The translations under genes and the position numbers were made by a program. 64,000 nucleotides of DNA from Reichenbachiella agariperforans. Its GTDB lineage: Bacteria; Bacteroidota; Bacteroidia; Cytophagales; Cyclobacteriaceae. Shown in pieces: positions 1 through 8,953 of the stretch. Position 1 is the first letter of the stretch. Every line of letters starts with the position of its first letter. The stretch covers positions 274,910 to 338,909 of the forward strand of contig NZ_FRAA01000001.1 in the NCBI RefSeq assembly GCF_900142205.1. The letters run 5' to 3'. A model generated the notes under the pieces. That model made no database searches. It saw only the letters and a program-made list of their open reading frames with translations, and was not told the origin of the DNA.

Positions 1-222
1 GTACTAGAGTATGATATGTACGAGGACTATAGAGAAGAAAATGATCACAAAGGCGTGTCTACAAAGGACTCGACCAAAGCCAAACGTCCCTCACTCAACT
101 GGCACCTGACCGAAAAGGAAAAGAAATCCTTGATCCGAAACGTACAGTCTAAAAGCAAGCAATCTACGATTCATGATCTGGTAGATAGGCTGAGCCAAGG
201 AGGTAATAACCATCATCAATAG
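1..222 (+). CDS. C-terminal end of an unidentified protein (partial at left edge)
   Basis: The reading frame is open from base 1 to a TAG stop at 220-222, so this is probably the end of a gene that starts outside the window. A shorter version could begin at the ATG at 16. The visible part is hydrophilic and lysine-rich, with no membrane segment and no motif I recognise. It ends 7 bp inside the 3' end of the convergent TIR gene. It may also be a small independent protein; function unknown. Confidence 0.4.
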   Translation, partial: VLEYDMYEDYREENDHKGVSTKDSTKAKRPSLNWHLTEKEKKSLIRNVQSKSKQSTIHDLVDRLSQGGNNHHQ

Positions 223-1970
223 CTAATCTCCCACAGACTGGCATTGTTGGCACTAGACCCTACAATAAAGTGGTCACTGTTGTTTACGAAACTCACATCG
301 TTAATATTACCGAGTTCCTTGACGATATGTTCTTGCTGTCCTTCAAGAGACCATATCCTGACAGTCTGATCAGATGAACCTGTGATGATGTGTTTCCCAT
401 CCGGGGAAAATGAAACCGTATTCACTGCTGATTCGTGTCCCTTGTATTTTACATGTTTTTGATCAGACAGCCTCCACACACGCACTGTTTTGTCTCTGGA
501 ACTTGTCGCAACGAATTTACCATTCGGTGAGAACGCCACATCCGTAACCCAGTTGATATGCGAATCCAAAGATAGTTTTTCATGCCCTGTCAAGTCCCAG
601 AGCTTAGCAGATTGATCCGCTGATCCGGAGATGATACGATCTCCTTTGGGTGAAAAGGCCAGTGAGGTAATTACCCCCCTATGCCCCTCAAATACTTGCA
701 GCAATTTCCCTTTGATATCAAATAATCGGATTTTATAATCGAATGACCCTGTAGCAATCATCGTACCGTCTGGGGAAAAGGCTGCGGTACTCACATGATC
801 GGTATGCCCTTTGAATTCACTGAGTACTTTGCCATTCAGATCCCAAAGTTTGGCAGTCTTGTCCCACGATCCAGTGAGAAAATGGCGGTTGTTGGGAGCT
901 ATCGCCACGCAGGTAATCCAGTCGTCGTGCCCTTTGAACTCATGGATCACCTCTCCATTTATATCCCATAGCCAAGCACTTGTTTGCCAAGCACGAGTCA
1001 TTATTTTTCGTCCATCAGGTGATACTGCCACACATTCGACCTCCTTAGGTGTACTGTATTTGTGTACTAGATGTGGTGTCTTTCGTCTAACCGTAGGTGC
1101 GACTTTGGGGTTCTCGATTGCGTCGATACGTTGTAGGACTTCAGACTGGTAAAGTCCATTAGGATACAGTTCGTAATACACTTTGTAACCCACCAAAGAG
1201 CCGTCTGTAGTCGCTTTCTTCCAAGCTTGCTCATCTTTGACGCTATCTTGAATCTGCTGAGCCTGTTTGACATATTGCCCAGTTGGGTGCGCATTTAAAT
1301 AGATCATGACCATAGCGGCATCACGTTGCACACGTACACTATCCCACATCAGCTGATCACTGAGACTATCGATAAAGTGTGCCGCTTCTATTTTGTGTAG
1401 TCCCTGTGGGTAGTCTTTTTTATATTGAAGAAAATGCTCGTAGCTGTGCTTACGGTATGCCTGCTGCCAAGCCAAATGATCAGCCATGTTTTCGTCATTC
1501 ATTCGTTTGACAAGAACCACGCCTGTGATCAGTAGAGCCAAACCAATGATACTCGCAGCAGCTATCAAATAAGATTTCCACCGAATGGTTTTACGCGGTG
1601 GTCCTGCCAGTTCCTCTAATTCACGAACGAGTATTTGAAATGCCTTATCATTGTCATCTGTCCAATCACCTAAATGAAACAAATGCCTTGTAATCAAGGA
1701 ATCAGGCGGTGTTGTAGCATCAAATGCCACGGCTAGCAGTTGCTTACGATCATAGGCTTCTTGCACCTCTCGATGAACAACGTCATCAGACACAGAGGCT
1801 TCCGACCAGATCACTATTTGCGCTTTGGCGTACTTTCGTGCTTCGTCTCGACTCTCACCATCCATGACTTGCTCATACCACACTGACCAACCCACAGAAC
1901 GAATCGCCTGCCCTAGTCGGCGTGCCAGTAACTTATCTTCACGCGAATAGCTGATAAATATATCACTCAT
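216..1970 (-). CDS. TIR domain - transmembrane - seven-bladed WD40 protein
   Basis: Residues 1-115 form a TIR domain: the start FISYSRED matches the TIR beta-A motif, and the VHREVQEA helix places E68 where NAD-cleaving TIRs such as SARM1 have their catalytic glutamate. One transmembrane helix follows (about 134-155). Residues 165-285 hold three ~40-residue repeats of the type AW..A.....Y..Y...yP.G, each ending in an amphipathic helix. Residues 300-584 carry seven WD40 repeats (GH...SPDG...GS.D....LWD), enough for one closed propeller. There is no signal peptide, so the TIR domain is expected in the cytoplasm and the propeller on the other side of the inner membrane, or reversed. Known: bacterial TIR domains often degrade NAD and act in defence or signalling. 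Inferred: the propeller senses or scaffolds a ligand that triggers the TIR domain. No effector neighbour is evident. Confidence 0.85.
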   Translation of the reverse strand: MSDIFISYSREDKLLARRLGQAIRSVGWSVWYEQVMDGESRDEARKYAKAQIVIWSEASVSDDVVHREVQEAYDRKQLLAVAFDATTPPDSLITRHLFHLGDWTDDNDKAFQILVRELEELAGPPRKTIRWKSYLIAAASIIGLALLITGVVLVKRMNDENMADHLAWQQAYRKHSYEHFLQYKKDYPQGLHKIEAAHFIDSLSDQLMWDSVRVQRDAAMVMIYLNAHPTGQYVKQAQQIQDSVKDEQAWKKATTDGSLVGYKVYYELYPNGLYQSEVLQRIDAIENPKVAPTVRRKTPHLVHKYSTPKEVECVAVSPDGRKIMTRAWQTSAWLWDINGEVIHEFKGHDDWITCVAIAPNNRHFLTGSWDKTAKLWDLNGKVLSEFKGHTDHVSTAAFSPDGTMIATGSFDYKIRLFDIKGKLLQVFEGHRGVITSLAFSPKGDRIISGSADQSAKLWDLTGHEKLSLDSHINWVTDVAFSPNGKFVATSSRDKTVRVWRLSDQKHVKYKGHESAVNTVSFSPDGKHIITGSSDQTVRIWSLEGQQEHIVKELGNINDVSFVNNSDHFIVGSSANNASLWEISY

Positions 1971-2054
1971 GATGTGCTGCTAGACTTTACTCCCAAAGGG
2001 GCATTAAATAACTCCGAAAATACCCCAAAGCTAATATTAGATATATACCACTCA

Positions 2055-2588
2055 CTAATCGAGTGTAACCTCCTCTAGTGCTTTGAGGTGATGTATATGT
2101 TCGTCGATGATGTCGATCTGATAAGTGATTTGTTCCACGTACTTCACCAATTGTTTCTCCATTTTTTCAACTTCCTTTTTGTAAGTCTTTCCTTTGGCTC
2201 TTCCGTAGTTCTTTTCTATCTCATTGAACTCTGCACACTCTTCATGGATGAAAGCCAAAAACTCCTTCGTTGTGTAGTCTTTTTCCAGTTTTTCGATATC
2301 TGACAATGTCGCTTTCGCTTCATCATCTTGGTTAGCATCATATTTGTCACGAACGGTCTTGTGTAGTACCGAATCATAGTGATGTATGGTTTTGACTAGT
2401 TTGATGGTGTTACGACGGTGCTGACCATTGTGACAGTATTCACGCATGCCTTCATAAGTTTCTAAAACAATGGCTTCCTTGTCCCAAATGATGGTGAGGC
2501 TATCGACCGTAGCTACGATATTGTTTTGTGCCTGTACTAGGCCCGTCCAAAGTGTAATAGCAAGTAGAGTTAGTATGGTTTTCTTCAT
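2055..2588 (-). CDS. Small secreted helical protein, unknown function
   Basis: 177 residues. A clear signal peptide (MKKTILTLLAITLWTGLVQA, then Q-N-N) directs export. The mature part is highly charged and mostly helical, with heptad-like stretches rich in Lys and Glu from about residue 90 on and several histidines (GQHRR, IHHYD, IDEHIHHL) that could bind metal. There is one Cys in YCHNG and another in EECAEF. I do not recognise a family. It lies 84 bp downstream of the TIR gene in transcription order reversed (both minus strand, this gene upstream), so co-transcription is possible but not shown. Confidence 0.65.
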   Translation of the reverse strand: MKKTILTLLAITLWTGLVQAQNNIVATVDSLTIIWDKEAIVLETYEGMREYCHNGQHRRNTIKLVKTIHHYDSVLHKTVRDKYDANQDDEAKATLSDIEKLEKDYTTKEFLAFIHEECAEFNEIEKNYGRAKGKTYKKEVEKMEKQLVKYVEQITYQIDIIDEHIHHLKALEEVTLD

Positions 2589-2891
2589 ATTAGTTATAGT
2601 AGTAAGTTAAAATCTACGCAATGGTTTCTTCAACAAAACTCATTGATTTAATGCATGTTAGCTTCTTATCAGGTTTGTTTGTTTCTATTTTAGGATAAAC
2701 TTAAATTGATTCAGAGTAAGAAACAAAGGCACTATTCAATATTACTAAAATCAAGAAAGGGACATCCCATACATTTTGCATCCGGTAATCTCTCTAAGAC
2801 AAGTATTTTGTACCTAGTAATAGCACAGTAATACGCTTAACAACCTGAAATTGAACACATAGTAGATTTCAACACTCAAGAGACATAAAAA
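2589..2891. other. Intergenic stretch without a gene
   Basis: AT-rich gap between the secreted helical protein and the helicase terminator. No open frame with coding character and no tRNA-like fold were seen. It should hold the promoter of the 2055-2588 gene, but no convincing TTTG/TAnnTTTG pair was picked out. Confidence 0.5.
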
Positions 2892-2914
2892 AAGCTTGAG
2901 TGTTACTCAAGCTT
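2892..2914 (-). terminator. Intrinsic terminator of the DEAD-box helicase gene
   Basis: Perfect 10-bp inverted repeat (AAGCTTGAGT / ACTCAAGCTT) with a 3-base loop. A run of A on the plus strand just left of it gives a U-tract in the minus direction. It lies 24 bp past the helicase stop. Confidence 0.8.
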
Positions 2915-2938
2915 TTCAATTTCATCAATCTTAGAACC

Positions 2939-4699
2939 TTATTTACGGCGTTCTCTACTGCCTCTGCCACGGGATCCACCACCACCGTGCCCACCACGAG
3001 AATGGCCTCCACCGCCTTTGAATCCACCTCCGCCACCACGGAAGTCACGTCTACCACCTCCTGGACGTCTGCGTTGACCGCTAGACTCAGCGACTCCTCC
3101 TTCAGTCACACTAATGGCTCTGTCGTCAAACTCAAAACCCTTAAACTTATCTGTAAAGCTAGAAGACTCTGATTTTCCAATTTCTACGATTGTCTTTTTC
3201 TTCTGAAGATCGATGTTTCCAACCTCACCTTTTTGCATGCCCGTCACCTCGATGATGATGTTCATGATATCCATTTTACCGATATTGTCAATCTTACCAA
3301 TGTTAATCGTAAAGTTGTTGAAACCTGATCTAGCTCTACCACCCGTGCTTTCTCCTCTATCGTCCGACTTAGAAACACTCATGTCATTGAGATCACTGTT
3401 GTCGTTGAGATGCATGTTTTTCAACTCCATCGTCAACAATTTGTCGATCAAGTCCTCTTTAGATAGTCCCTCTAAATTCTTGTTTACAATTGCCTTGAGT
3501 TCTTCGGTGACCGTATGGTCTACATTTTGTTCCACGAGCTTTTGCGCCCATAAATCTACGCGCATGTTAGCGATCTCACTACCTGAAGGCACCATAACTC
3601 TTTCGAATTCAATGCCTAGGGATTTCTGAATCTGATCAAGTCTGCGCTTTTCTCCTTTAGATACGATGGCAATAGATATCCCCTTCTTGCCTGCTCTCGC
3701 TGTACGACCACTCCTGTGTGTATAAAACTCTGTTTCGTCTGGTAGTTTGTGATGAATCACGTGCGTGACATCATTCACATCTATCCCTCTCGCCGCTACA
3801 TCTGTTGCGATCAAAAGTTTTACTCTGCGCTCTTTGAACTTCTTCATCACCATGTCGCGCTGGTTCTGACTTAGATCTCCGTGCAATGCTTCTGCCCTAT
3901 AGCCCACTCTACTCAGTTCATCAGCCATTTTTTGGGTATCAATTTTAGTCCTACAAAACAATACACCAAAGATATCCGGTTCCATGTCTACCAATCTTTT
4001 GATTGCTTCGACTTTATCGGACTGTCTTACCACCATATACTGGTGCTCGATATTTTTATTTACCTCTACACCACTCTTTACTGATATCTCATGTGGCTCG
4101 TGCATGTAGTTTTTGACCATCGTGCGAATGGCTTTGGGCATAGTAGCCGAAAACAACCAAGTCGTCTTCTCGTCTGGCGTTGATTTGAGGATCACATCAA
4201 GTTCCTCTTTGAACCCCATGTTGAGCATCTCATCTGCCTCATCCAATACGAGGTAGCGGAGGTGCTTTACGTCCAGTACTTTTCTATTGATCAAGTCTAC
4301 CAAGCGACCTGGAGTCGCTACCACAATCTGTGGTTTGCTCTTAAGTTCCTTGATTTGATTCATGATAGGTGCGCCACCATAGACACACGCTACCTTCAGT
4401 TTCTTGCTATATTTTGCGAAAGACTTGAGTCCTTCTGCGATTTGCTGTGCTAGTTCTCTTGTTGGAGACAAAACGATACCCTGACAAACGTTGGTATCCT
4501 CCTCTGTCAATTCTAATAATGGCAGTCCAAAGGCAGCAGTTTTACCTGTACCTGTCTGTGCCAGACCTATAAAATCCGCCTGTGATGAAAGTAAAAATGG
4601 GATGGCTTCTTGCTGAATCTCGGTAGGAGTGCTAATTCCTAATTCAGTTAGTGCTTGAAGAATTTTTTCATCAAGACCTAATTCCTTGAAAGTATTCAA
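2939..4699 (-). CDS. deaD: DEAD-box ATP-dependent RNA helicase (DeaD/CsdA type)
   Basis: RNA-unwinding ATPase acting in ribosome assembly and RNA turnover. All helicase motifs are present in order: Q motif (FKELGL...TPTEIQ), AQTGTGKT, PTRELAQ, TPGRL, DEAD, SAT, ATDVAARGIDV and HRSGRTARAG. After the two RecA lobes comes a DbpA-like RNA-binding domain (about 470-540, GKIDNIGKMDI...EVTG), then an Arg/Gly-rich tail with RGGG and GGGG runs that should bind RNA non-specifically. Start choice: family homology begins at NTFKELGL. A TTG at 4699 precedes it directly. The next in-frame TTG, at 4732, falls beside the TACCTTTG -7 box, so it would not be on the mRNA. There is no ATG in this region. Monocistronic, with its own promoter and terminator. 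Confidence 0.93.
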   Translation of the reverse strand: MNTFKELGLDEKILQALTELGISTPTEIQQEAIPFLLSSQADFIGLAQTGTGKTAAFGLPLLELTEEDTNVCQGIVLSPTRELAQQIAEGLKSFAKYSKKLKVACVYGGAPIMNQIKELKSKPQIVVATPGRLVDLINRKVLDVKHLRYLVLDEADEMLNMGFKEELDVILKSTPDEKTTWLFSATMPKAIRTMVKNYMHEPHEISVKSGVEVNKNIEHQYMVVRQSDKVEAIKRLVDMEPDIFGVLFCRTKIDTQKMADELSRVGYRAEALHGDLSQNQRDMVMKKFKERRVKLLIATDVAARGIDVNDVTHVIHHKLPDETEFYTHRSGRTARAGKKGISIAIVSKGEKRRLDQIQKSLGIEFERVMVPSGSEIANMRVDLWAQKLVEQNVDHTVTEELKAIVNKNLEGLSKEDLIDKLLTMELKNMHLNDNSDLNDMSVSKSDDRGESTGGRARSGFNNFTINIGKIDNIGKMDIMNIIIEVTGMQKGEVGNIDLQKKKTIVEIGKSESSSFTDKFKGFEFDDRAISVTEGGVAESSGQRRRPGGGRRDFRGGGGGFKGGGGHSRGGHGGGGSRGRGSRERRK

Positions 4700-4721
4700 T
4701 ATGTATTTGTTAAATGAGGCG

Positions 4722-4729
4722 CAAAGGTA
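4722..4729 (-). promoter_or_regulatory. -7 promoter box of the helicase gene
   Basis: On the minus strand this reads TACCTTTG, an exact match to the Bacteroidota -7 consensus TAnnTTTG. Transcription would begin about 4717, leaving a leader of about 18 bases before the TTG at 4699. The -33 region is weak. Confidence 0.55.
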
Positions 4730-4984
4730 CAAAACATAGCGCTAGTAATCTAACTATCTGCTAGTTATATACAACTCTCTGTCACTGAACCCCATTCATA
4801 AAATCTCATGAACCTGTACAGCTCTTCGAATAAGAAGAGGGTATTCTATGAGCATCCCAAAAGTGGAATAAATCAACGATAAAAAACTTCAATAGAGGCA
4901 AGTTATTTTATTGATAACCTATTATTTATAGAACACCGATATTTATCACATAATTAGTTTCACTCTGATTTTGTTTCGTGTTTT

Positions 4985-5013
4985 TTTGGTAGATTAAACG
5001 TTCAGTATTGTTG
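4985..5013 (+). promoter_or_regulatory. Possible promoter of the GAF/orphan-DHp sensor
   Basis: TTTG at 4985-4988, a 17-base spacer and TATTGTTG at 5006-5013, followed 25 bp later by the ATG at 5039. The -7 match is partial. The rest of the 4733-5038 gap shows no gene. Confidence 0.35.
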
Positions 5014-5038
5014 TTGATTCGAGAAAAAACAAAACCAG

Positions 5039-6583
5039 ATGGAAATGAGAGGGTTACATTTAACCGACTATAAAATACAGTCAAAAGCGGTATACCGTTC
5101 CCTCCTACTTGGTCATACAGCCATTGCATTTTTATTGTTGCTCACAGATATTTTCGTCGATCTTAAATCAGGGCCACTATGGCTCTACTCAGGTTACTTT
5201 GTCCTATGCTGTAGCGCTACAATACATGGCTATCGTAGTGATGAGCAAATCAAGTCAACTAGAGCCTTGACGCCATTTCTTATACTGGTGATGATCGAGC
5301 TTACATTTTTTAATTATCCTGCTTCTTATAACACAATTGTGTTTTGGATGTGTTTTGTTCCTTTGGTAGCGCTTATTGCACAAGGTATTCGTGCCTCACA
5401 ATTATGGGTTGTTATCGTATTCTTGAGTTATGTTGGCAACTCATTTTATATCCATTGGATCGCAGGTGAGGCTTATGCCATAGAGGTGTATATCATACCC
5501 ACTACTATTGGAGGAATCATATTTTTCTCTGGACTATTAATCTCCATATATGTGCTATACAATTTGTTAGGTTATGCGTATAAATCCTCCGTCGAAAAAA
5601 ATGAAGAGCTCATAGCTCTCAAAAATAATCTTCAAGCTAAGACTACTATTTTGGAGGACTATCACGCAGCGATGATGGATTTGACAAGAAAAAACTTAGA
5701 AAAAAAGGGCAACACCGTTATGATCGAAGAAGTTTGTCAAGTGCTTAACCGATTATTGAATTTGAGTCGAGTAAGTATTTGGTTCTATAATCTAGACAAA
5801 ACAAAGCTTCAAAGGCAGTTTCTATTAGACAATGGAAAAGTGTATCGAGAAGAAGTCAGTTTAGCTGTCATTGACTCTCCAAAATACTTTTATGCACTAG
5901 AGCATAAGCCATTCATCACAGCCCCACTAGCACAAACCCATGAAGACACATCTGAGTTAACCAAAGGGTACCTCAAACCTCACAATATAAAATCCATGCT
6001 AGACTGCCCGATCTATGAGGACAGATCGGTCATAGGTGTGATCTGCTGTGAAAACAAAAAGTATGTAAGAAATTGGAGTGCAGAAGATGCCCTGATCGTA
6101 CAATCACTCGGGGATTATTTATCAACTCAATACAAAAACGAGCAAATACTTCAACTCATGAATCAGCTCAAAACACAAAACATAGCATTACATGAGCAAC
6201 GGGATGAAATCTCTAGTATGAACAAAGAGCTACACACCCTGAACCAAAAACTAATCGAAACGAATGGTTCCTTAGAGTCTACCGTCACACAACGAACACA
6301 AGAATTAATTACTCAAAATAATCAACTAAAAGAGTATGCCTTTGTCAACTCTCATATGCTCCGCGCTCCACTGTCCAACATACTGGGGCTATCTAATCTC
6401 ATCAAATTAAACCCCGCCTTTTCTAAAGACCCTGAGCTTATACATGCCCTCTATCAATCTACAAAAAACTTGGATGAGATCGTTCGAAAAATCAGTGCAA
6501 CCCTCGAAGACGGCAGCAACCTTACCCGAAAAGACATAGACTACATCATCAACGAGCAGTTTAAAAAATCCGACACAGATTAA
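5039..6583 (+). CDS. Membrane GAF sensor ending in an orphan DHp (H-box) domain
   Basis: 514 residues. Residues 1-185 contain about six membrane helices. A GAF-type domain follows (about 200-370: VSIWFYN, then DCPIYEDRSVIGVICCE, typical GAF strand motifs). A long coiled coil covers about 375-430. The C-terminus (430-514) is a histidine-kinase dimerisation (DHp) helix pair, with the H-box sequence NSHMLRAPLSNILGL and candidate phosphoacceptor H439. No HATPase_c domain follows: the protein stops 75 residues after the histidine. The acidic residue that normally follows the histidine (H-E/D) is Met here. So it is not a self-sufficient kinase. It may bind or present its DHp to another kinase or regulator. 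The membrane sensor at 44699 ends the same way. Single-gene transcript. Confidence 0.8.
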   Translation: MEMRGLHLTDYKIQSKAVYRSLLLGHTAIAFLLLLTDIFVDLKSGPLWLYSGYFVLCCSATIHGYRSDEQIKSTRALTPFLILVMIELTFFNYPASYNTIVFWMCFVPLVALIAQGIRASQLWVVIVFLSYVGNSFYIHWIAGEAYAIEVYIIPTTIGGIIFFSGLLISIYVLYNLLGYAYKSSVEKNEELIALKNNLQAKTTILEDYHAAMMDLTRKNLEKKGNTVMIEEVCQVLNRLLNLSRVSIWFYNLDKTKLQRQFLLDNGKVYREEVSLAVIDSPKYFYALEHKPFITAPLAQTHEDTSELTKGYLKPHNIKSMLDCPIYEDRSVIGVICCENKKYVRNWSAEDALIVQSLGDYLSTQYKNEQILQLMNQLKTQNIALHEQRDEISSMNKELHTLNQKLIETNGSLESTVTQRTQELITQNNQLKEYAFVNSHMLRAPLSNILGLSNLIKLNPAFSKDPELIHALYQSTKNLDEIVRKISATLEDGSNLTRKDIDYIINEQFKKSDTD

Positions 6584-6684
6584 CTATTTGACCTTTAGTC
6601 AGCTATCATCATTTAAGTTTCTAATAATCAGGAGGCAATACAGATTAAACCCAGCATTTTTGCGTTGAATAGAAAAGTGTCCCA

Positions 6685-7353
6685 ATGATTAGAAGATTCA
6701 AACACGTAATCTCCACCCTCATTATTCCCCTTGTTTGCTGCATATGCTTCACTCAGGCAAGCTATGCACAGACTCCCCGTCCTATGAAAGTAAACCTAGA
6801 GAACATTAGCGATCCCCGCATCAAAGACAGTTTCATGAAGGTAATGGAAAAATACTTTCCATTACACACCTATGAGGTCACGCTAAAGCAAAAGCCCATC
6901 AAAACCTCTACGATGCAGGCTCAGCCAGTCATTACTTTTGGAGGGTTGTTCACGGGAGTGAAGCGCTACCGCATCAAACTGGCCTACTATGTACGTGATA
7001 GCGAAAACATCAAAGTATCCGAATTGCCCGATGATGTTCTTACAGGCTGGTTTGCCCATGAGCTAGGTCACGTCATGGACTATGCCCCCTACTCCAACTG
7101 GCAGATGATTGGGTATGGATTTAAGTACGTCTTCTCTAAAAAATTCAGAAAGCAGGTAGAATACAAAGCAGACTACATCGCGATCGATTATGGTTTTCAC
7201 AAAGAGATCGTAGCGTCCAAGCGTTTCATTCTAAACAATGACATGTTGGAAGACGACTACAAGGACAAAATCAGTACCTACTACATGTCCATCGAGGAAG
7301 TCAGAATGTGTGTAGAGAACAAAACACCGATCGAACCAACGGTAGAGTTATAA
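6685..7353 (+). CDS. Secreted HExxH zinc-peptidase-like protein
   Basis: 222 residues with an N-terminal signal peptide ending ASYAQ (about residue 29). The centre holds FAHELGHVMDY, a HExxH zinc site with H125, E126 and H129. Thirty residues later EYKADYIA gives an ExxAD motif with E159 as probable third ligand, the layout of minigluzincin-type and other gluzincin peptidases. It should be exported to the periplasm or surface. Substrate unknown. Its last 6 bp overlap the 3' end of the convergent GH3 gene. It could be a non-catalytic relative, but all zinc ligands are there. Confidence 0.75.
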   Translation: MIRRFKHVISTLIIPLVCCICFTQASYAQTPRPMKVNLENISDPRIKDSFMKVMEKYFPLHTYEVTLKQKPIKTSTMQAQPVITFGGLFTGVKRYRIKLAYYVRDSENIKVSELPDDVLTGWFAHELGHVMDYAPYSNWQMIGYGFKYVFSKKFRKQVEYKADYIAIDYGFHKEIVASKRFILNNDMLEDDYKDKISTYYMSIEEVRMCVENKTPIEPTVEL

Positions 7354-8895
7354 TGAGGGCACAGTCAGTTTTGACTCGACGAACTGAATCATAGACTGCA
7401 TTTTTTCCTCAGACATTACTTTTGGTGTCTTCAGTTGCCCTCCTTTTTGCTTGGTGATTTCTAAGTAATCGTAATACAACTCTTTATTGATTACTTTCAC
7501 ATTGATCCCTGAGAGGGCTTTGGATCGAGCGACAGCATAATTCTTGTTGGCATCTTTTAGTTTCTCATCTAACTGATTAGCAAATTGAAGCGCCTCTACG
7601 TTTTGATCTGTGACGATCACCCACTGATGAATATAATCTCCACTTTCATTCTTGATGGCTCCTACAGCATACTCGTTGACGCGGACGTTCATTGAGGAAG
7701 AAACAGAAAGAATCGCTTCGTCCATTTTCTCCTCCGAAAGCTGAGAACCTACGACATTGAGAAAGAACTTGGTACGCCCCGTAATCTTGATTTCTATGGG
7801 GTCTAAGCTGGTAAATTTAATCGTGTCTCCTATCACATAGCGCCATGCGCCTGCACAGCTACTCACGATCAATACATAGTCTTGATCTAGCTCTACCTCA
7901 TCTAAGGTGTGAGACACAGGTTTTTCTAGTAGTTCACCATACTCATTGACACCACCTGCACCGAAAGGTACGAACTCATAGAAATAGCCGTGTGATAGTG
8001 CTAACTCCATATCCATCGCACCAGGTCTGGCAGTATAGGAGAAAAAACCCTCAGAAGCCAAATAGGTATCCATGATAGTTATCGGCTGGCCAGATATTGC
8101 TTCGAAATCCTTTCTGTAGGTCTCAAAAGCCACACCACCACTCGCATACACCGTCAAGTTGGGCCATATCTCGTGAATATGCTTCAGTCCATGCTTTCGG
8201 ATCACGGTTTGCAACATGAGAAGCACCCATGACGGGATACCTGCGATCACGCCGATATTCCAATTGGGCGCCTCTTCGGCGATGCGCCCGATGCGCTCAT
8301 CCCAGTCACTGATCGCTGCGATCTCTTTGCCTGGACGGTAAAACATCCCATACCAATCTGGAAAATTGCTCACATTGATTCCGCTGATTTCACCTTCCAG
8401 ATGCCCTTCTTCGTGCCGTTTTAAATCCGCACTACTACTCAGCATCAGTATTTCACTCTCAAAGAGATGTTCTGGAAAATCAAAATTAGGAATCGCTTTG
8501 ACCATGCTGGTACCTACATCTCTCATACTCTGTATAAAATCAGATGTAATCGGGATACGTTTGCTGGACTTGCCTGTCGTACCGCTACTGAGTGCAAAGA
8601 AGTCTGGTTTTCCCGGCCAGGTGATATCTGGGTACTTCTGCTGCTGGCCCCACCAGTCCTCGTGCATCTGATGATAGTCATAGATAGGTACAGTCTGCTG
8701 ATAGACTGCTATGAGATCTTCCGCTTCTAGCAAGGTGGTGAATCCATAATACTTACCAAAAGCCGTATCCTTAGCCTTGTGCATGAGTTTTCGCAATTCT
8801 TCTTCCTGCAGTTCAGCGGCTGACTTTCCAGTCTGAAAAGTCAACTTCTGATTCAGTTCTATTCCATTCTTGATTAGGGTACCTATTAGAGACAT
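7348..8895 (-). CDS. GH3 auxin-responsive promoter family protein (acyl-adenylating enzyme)
   Basis: 515 residues, full length for the bacterial GH3 family of the ANL adenylating-enzyme superfamily. The ATP-binding P-loop SSGTTGKSSKRIP is near residue 105. Later conserved parts include YASGG, YLASEGFF and YVIGDTIKF, followed by a C-terminal lid domain (TGRTKFFLNVVG onward). Plant GH3 enzymes join amino acids to jasmonate or auxin through an acyl-adenylate; the substrate of the bacterial relatives is not established. No hormone or lipid gene next to it points to one. The start fits the family's short N-terminal helix (IGTLIKNGIELNQ). Confidence 0.9.
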   Translation of the reverse strand: MSLIGTLIKNGIELNQKLTFQTGKSAAELQEEELRKLMHKAKDTAFGKYYGFTTLLEAEDLIAVYQQTVPIYDYHQMHEDWWGQQQKYPDITWPGKPDFFALSSGTTGKSSKRIPITSDFIQSMRDVGTSMVKAIPNFDFPEHLFESEILMLSSSADLKRHEEGHLEGEISGINVSNFPDWYGMFYRPGKEIAAISDWDERIGRIAEEAPNWNIGVIAGIPSWVLLMLQTVIRKHGLKHIHEIWPNLTVYASGGVAFETYRKDFEAISGQPITIMDTYLASEGFFSYTARPGAMDMELALSHGYFYEFVPFGAGGVNEYGELLEKPVSHTLDEVELDQDYVLIVSSCAGAWRYVIGDTIKFTSLDPIEIKITGRTKFFLNVVGSQLSEEKMDEAILSVSSSMNVRVNEYAVGAIKNESGDYIHQWVIVTDQNVEALQFANQLDEKLKDANKNYAVARSKALSGINVKVINKELYYDYLEITKQKGGQLKTPKVMSEEKMQSMIQFVESKLTVPSL

Positions 8896-8953
8896 CGTTC
8901 GTACAGTTAGTTCATAGATTTATCAACATGGCTGGATTGAAAGTAGCAGTTCA

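Noticed and set aside
811..1152. Plus-strand frame opposite the WD40 region
   Set aside because: It lies wholly inside the TIR-WD40 gene and mirrors its repeats.
4926..5129. Minus-strand frame across the start of the GAF sensor
   Set aside because: No coding character, and it overlaps the promoter and start of a supported gene.
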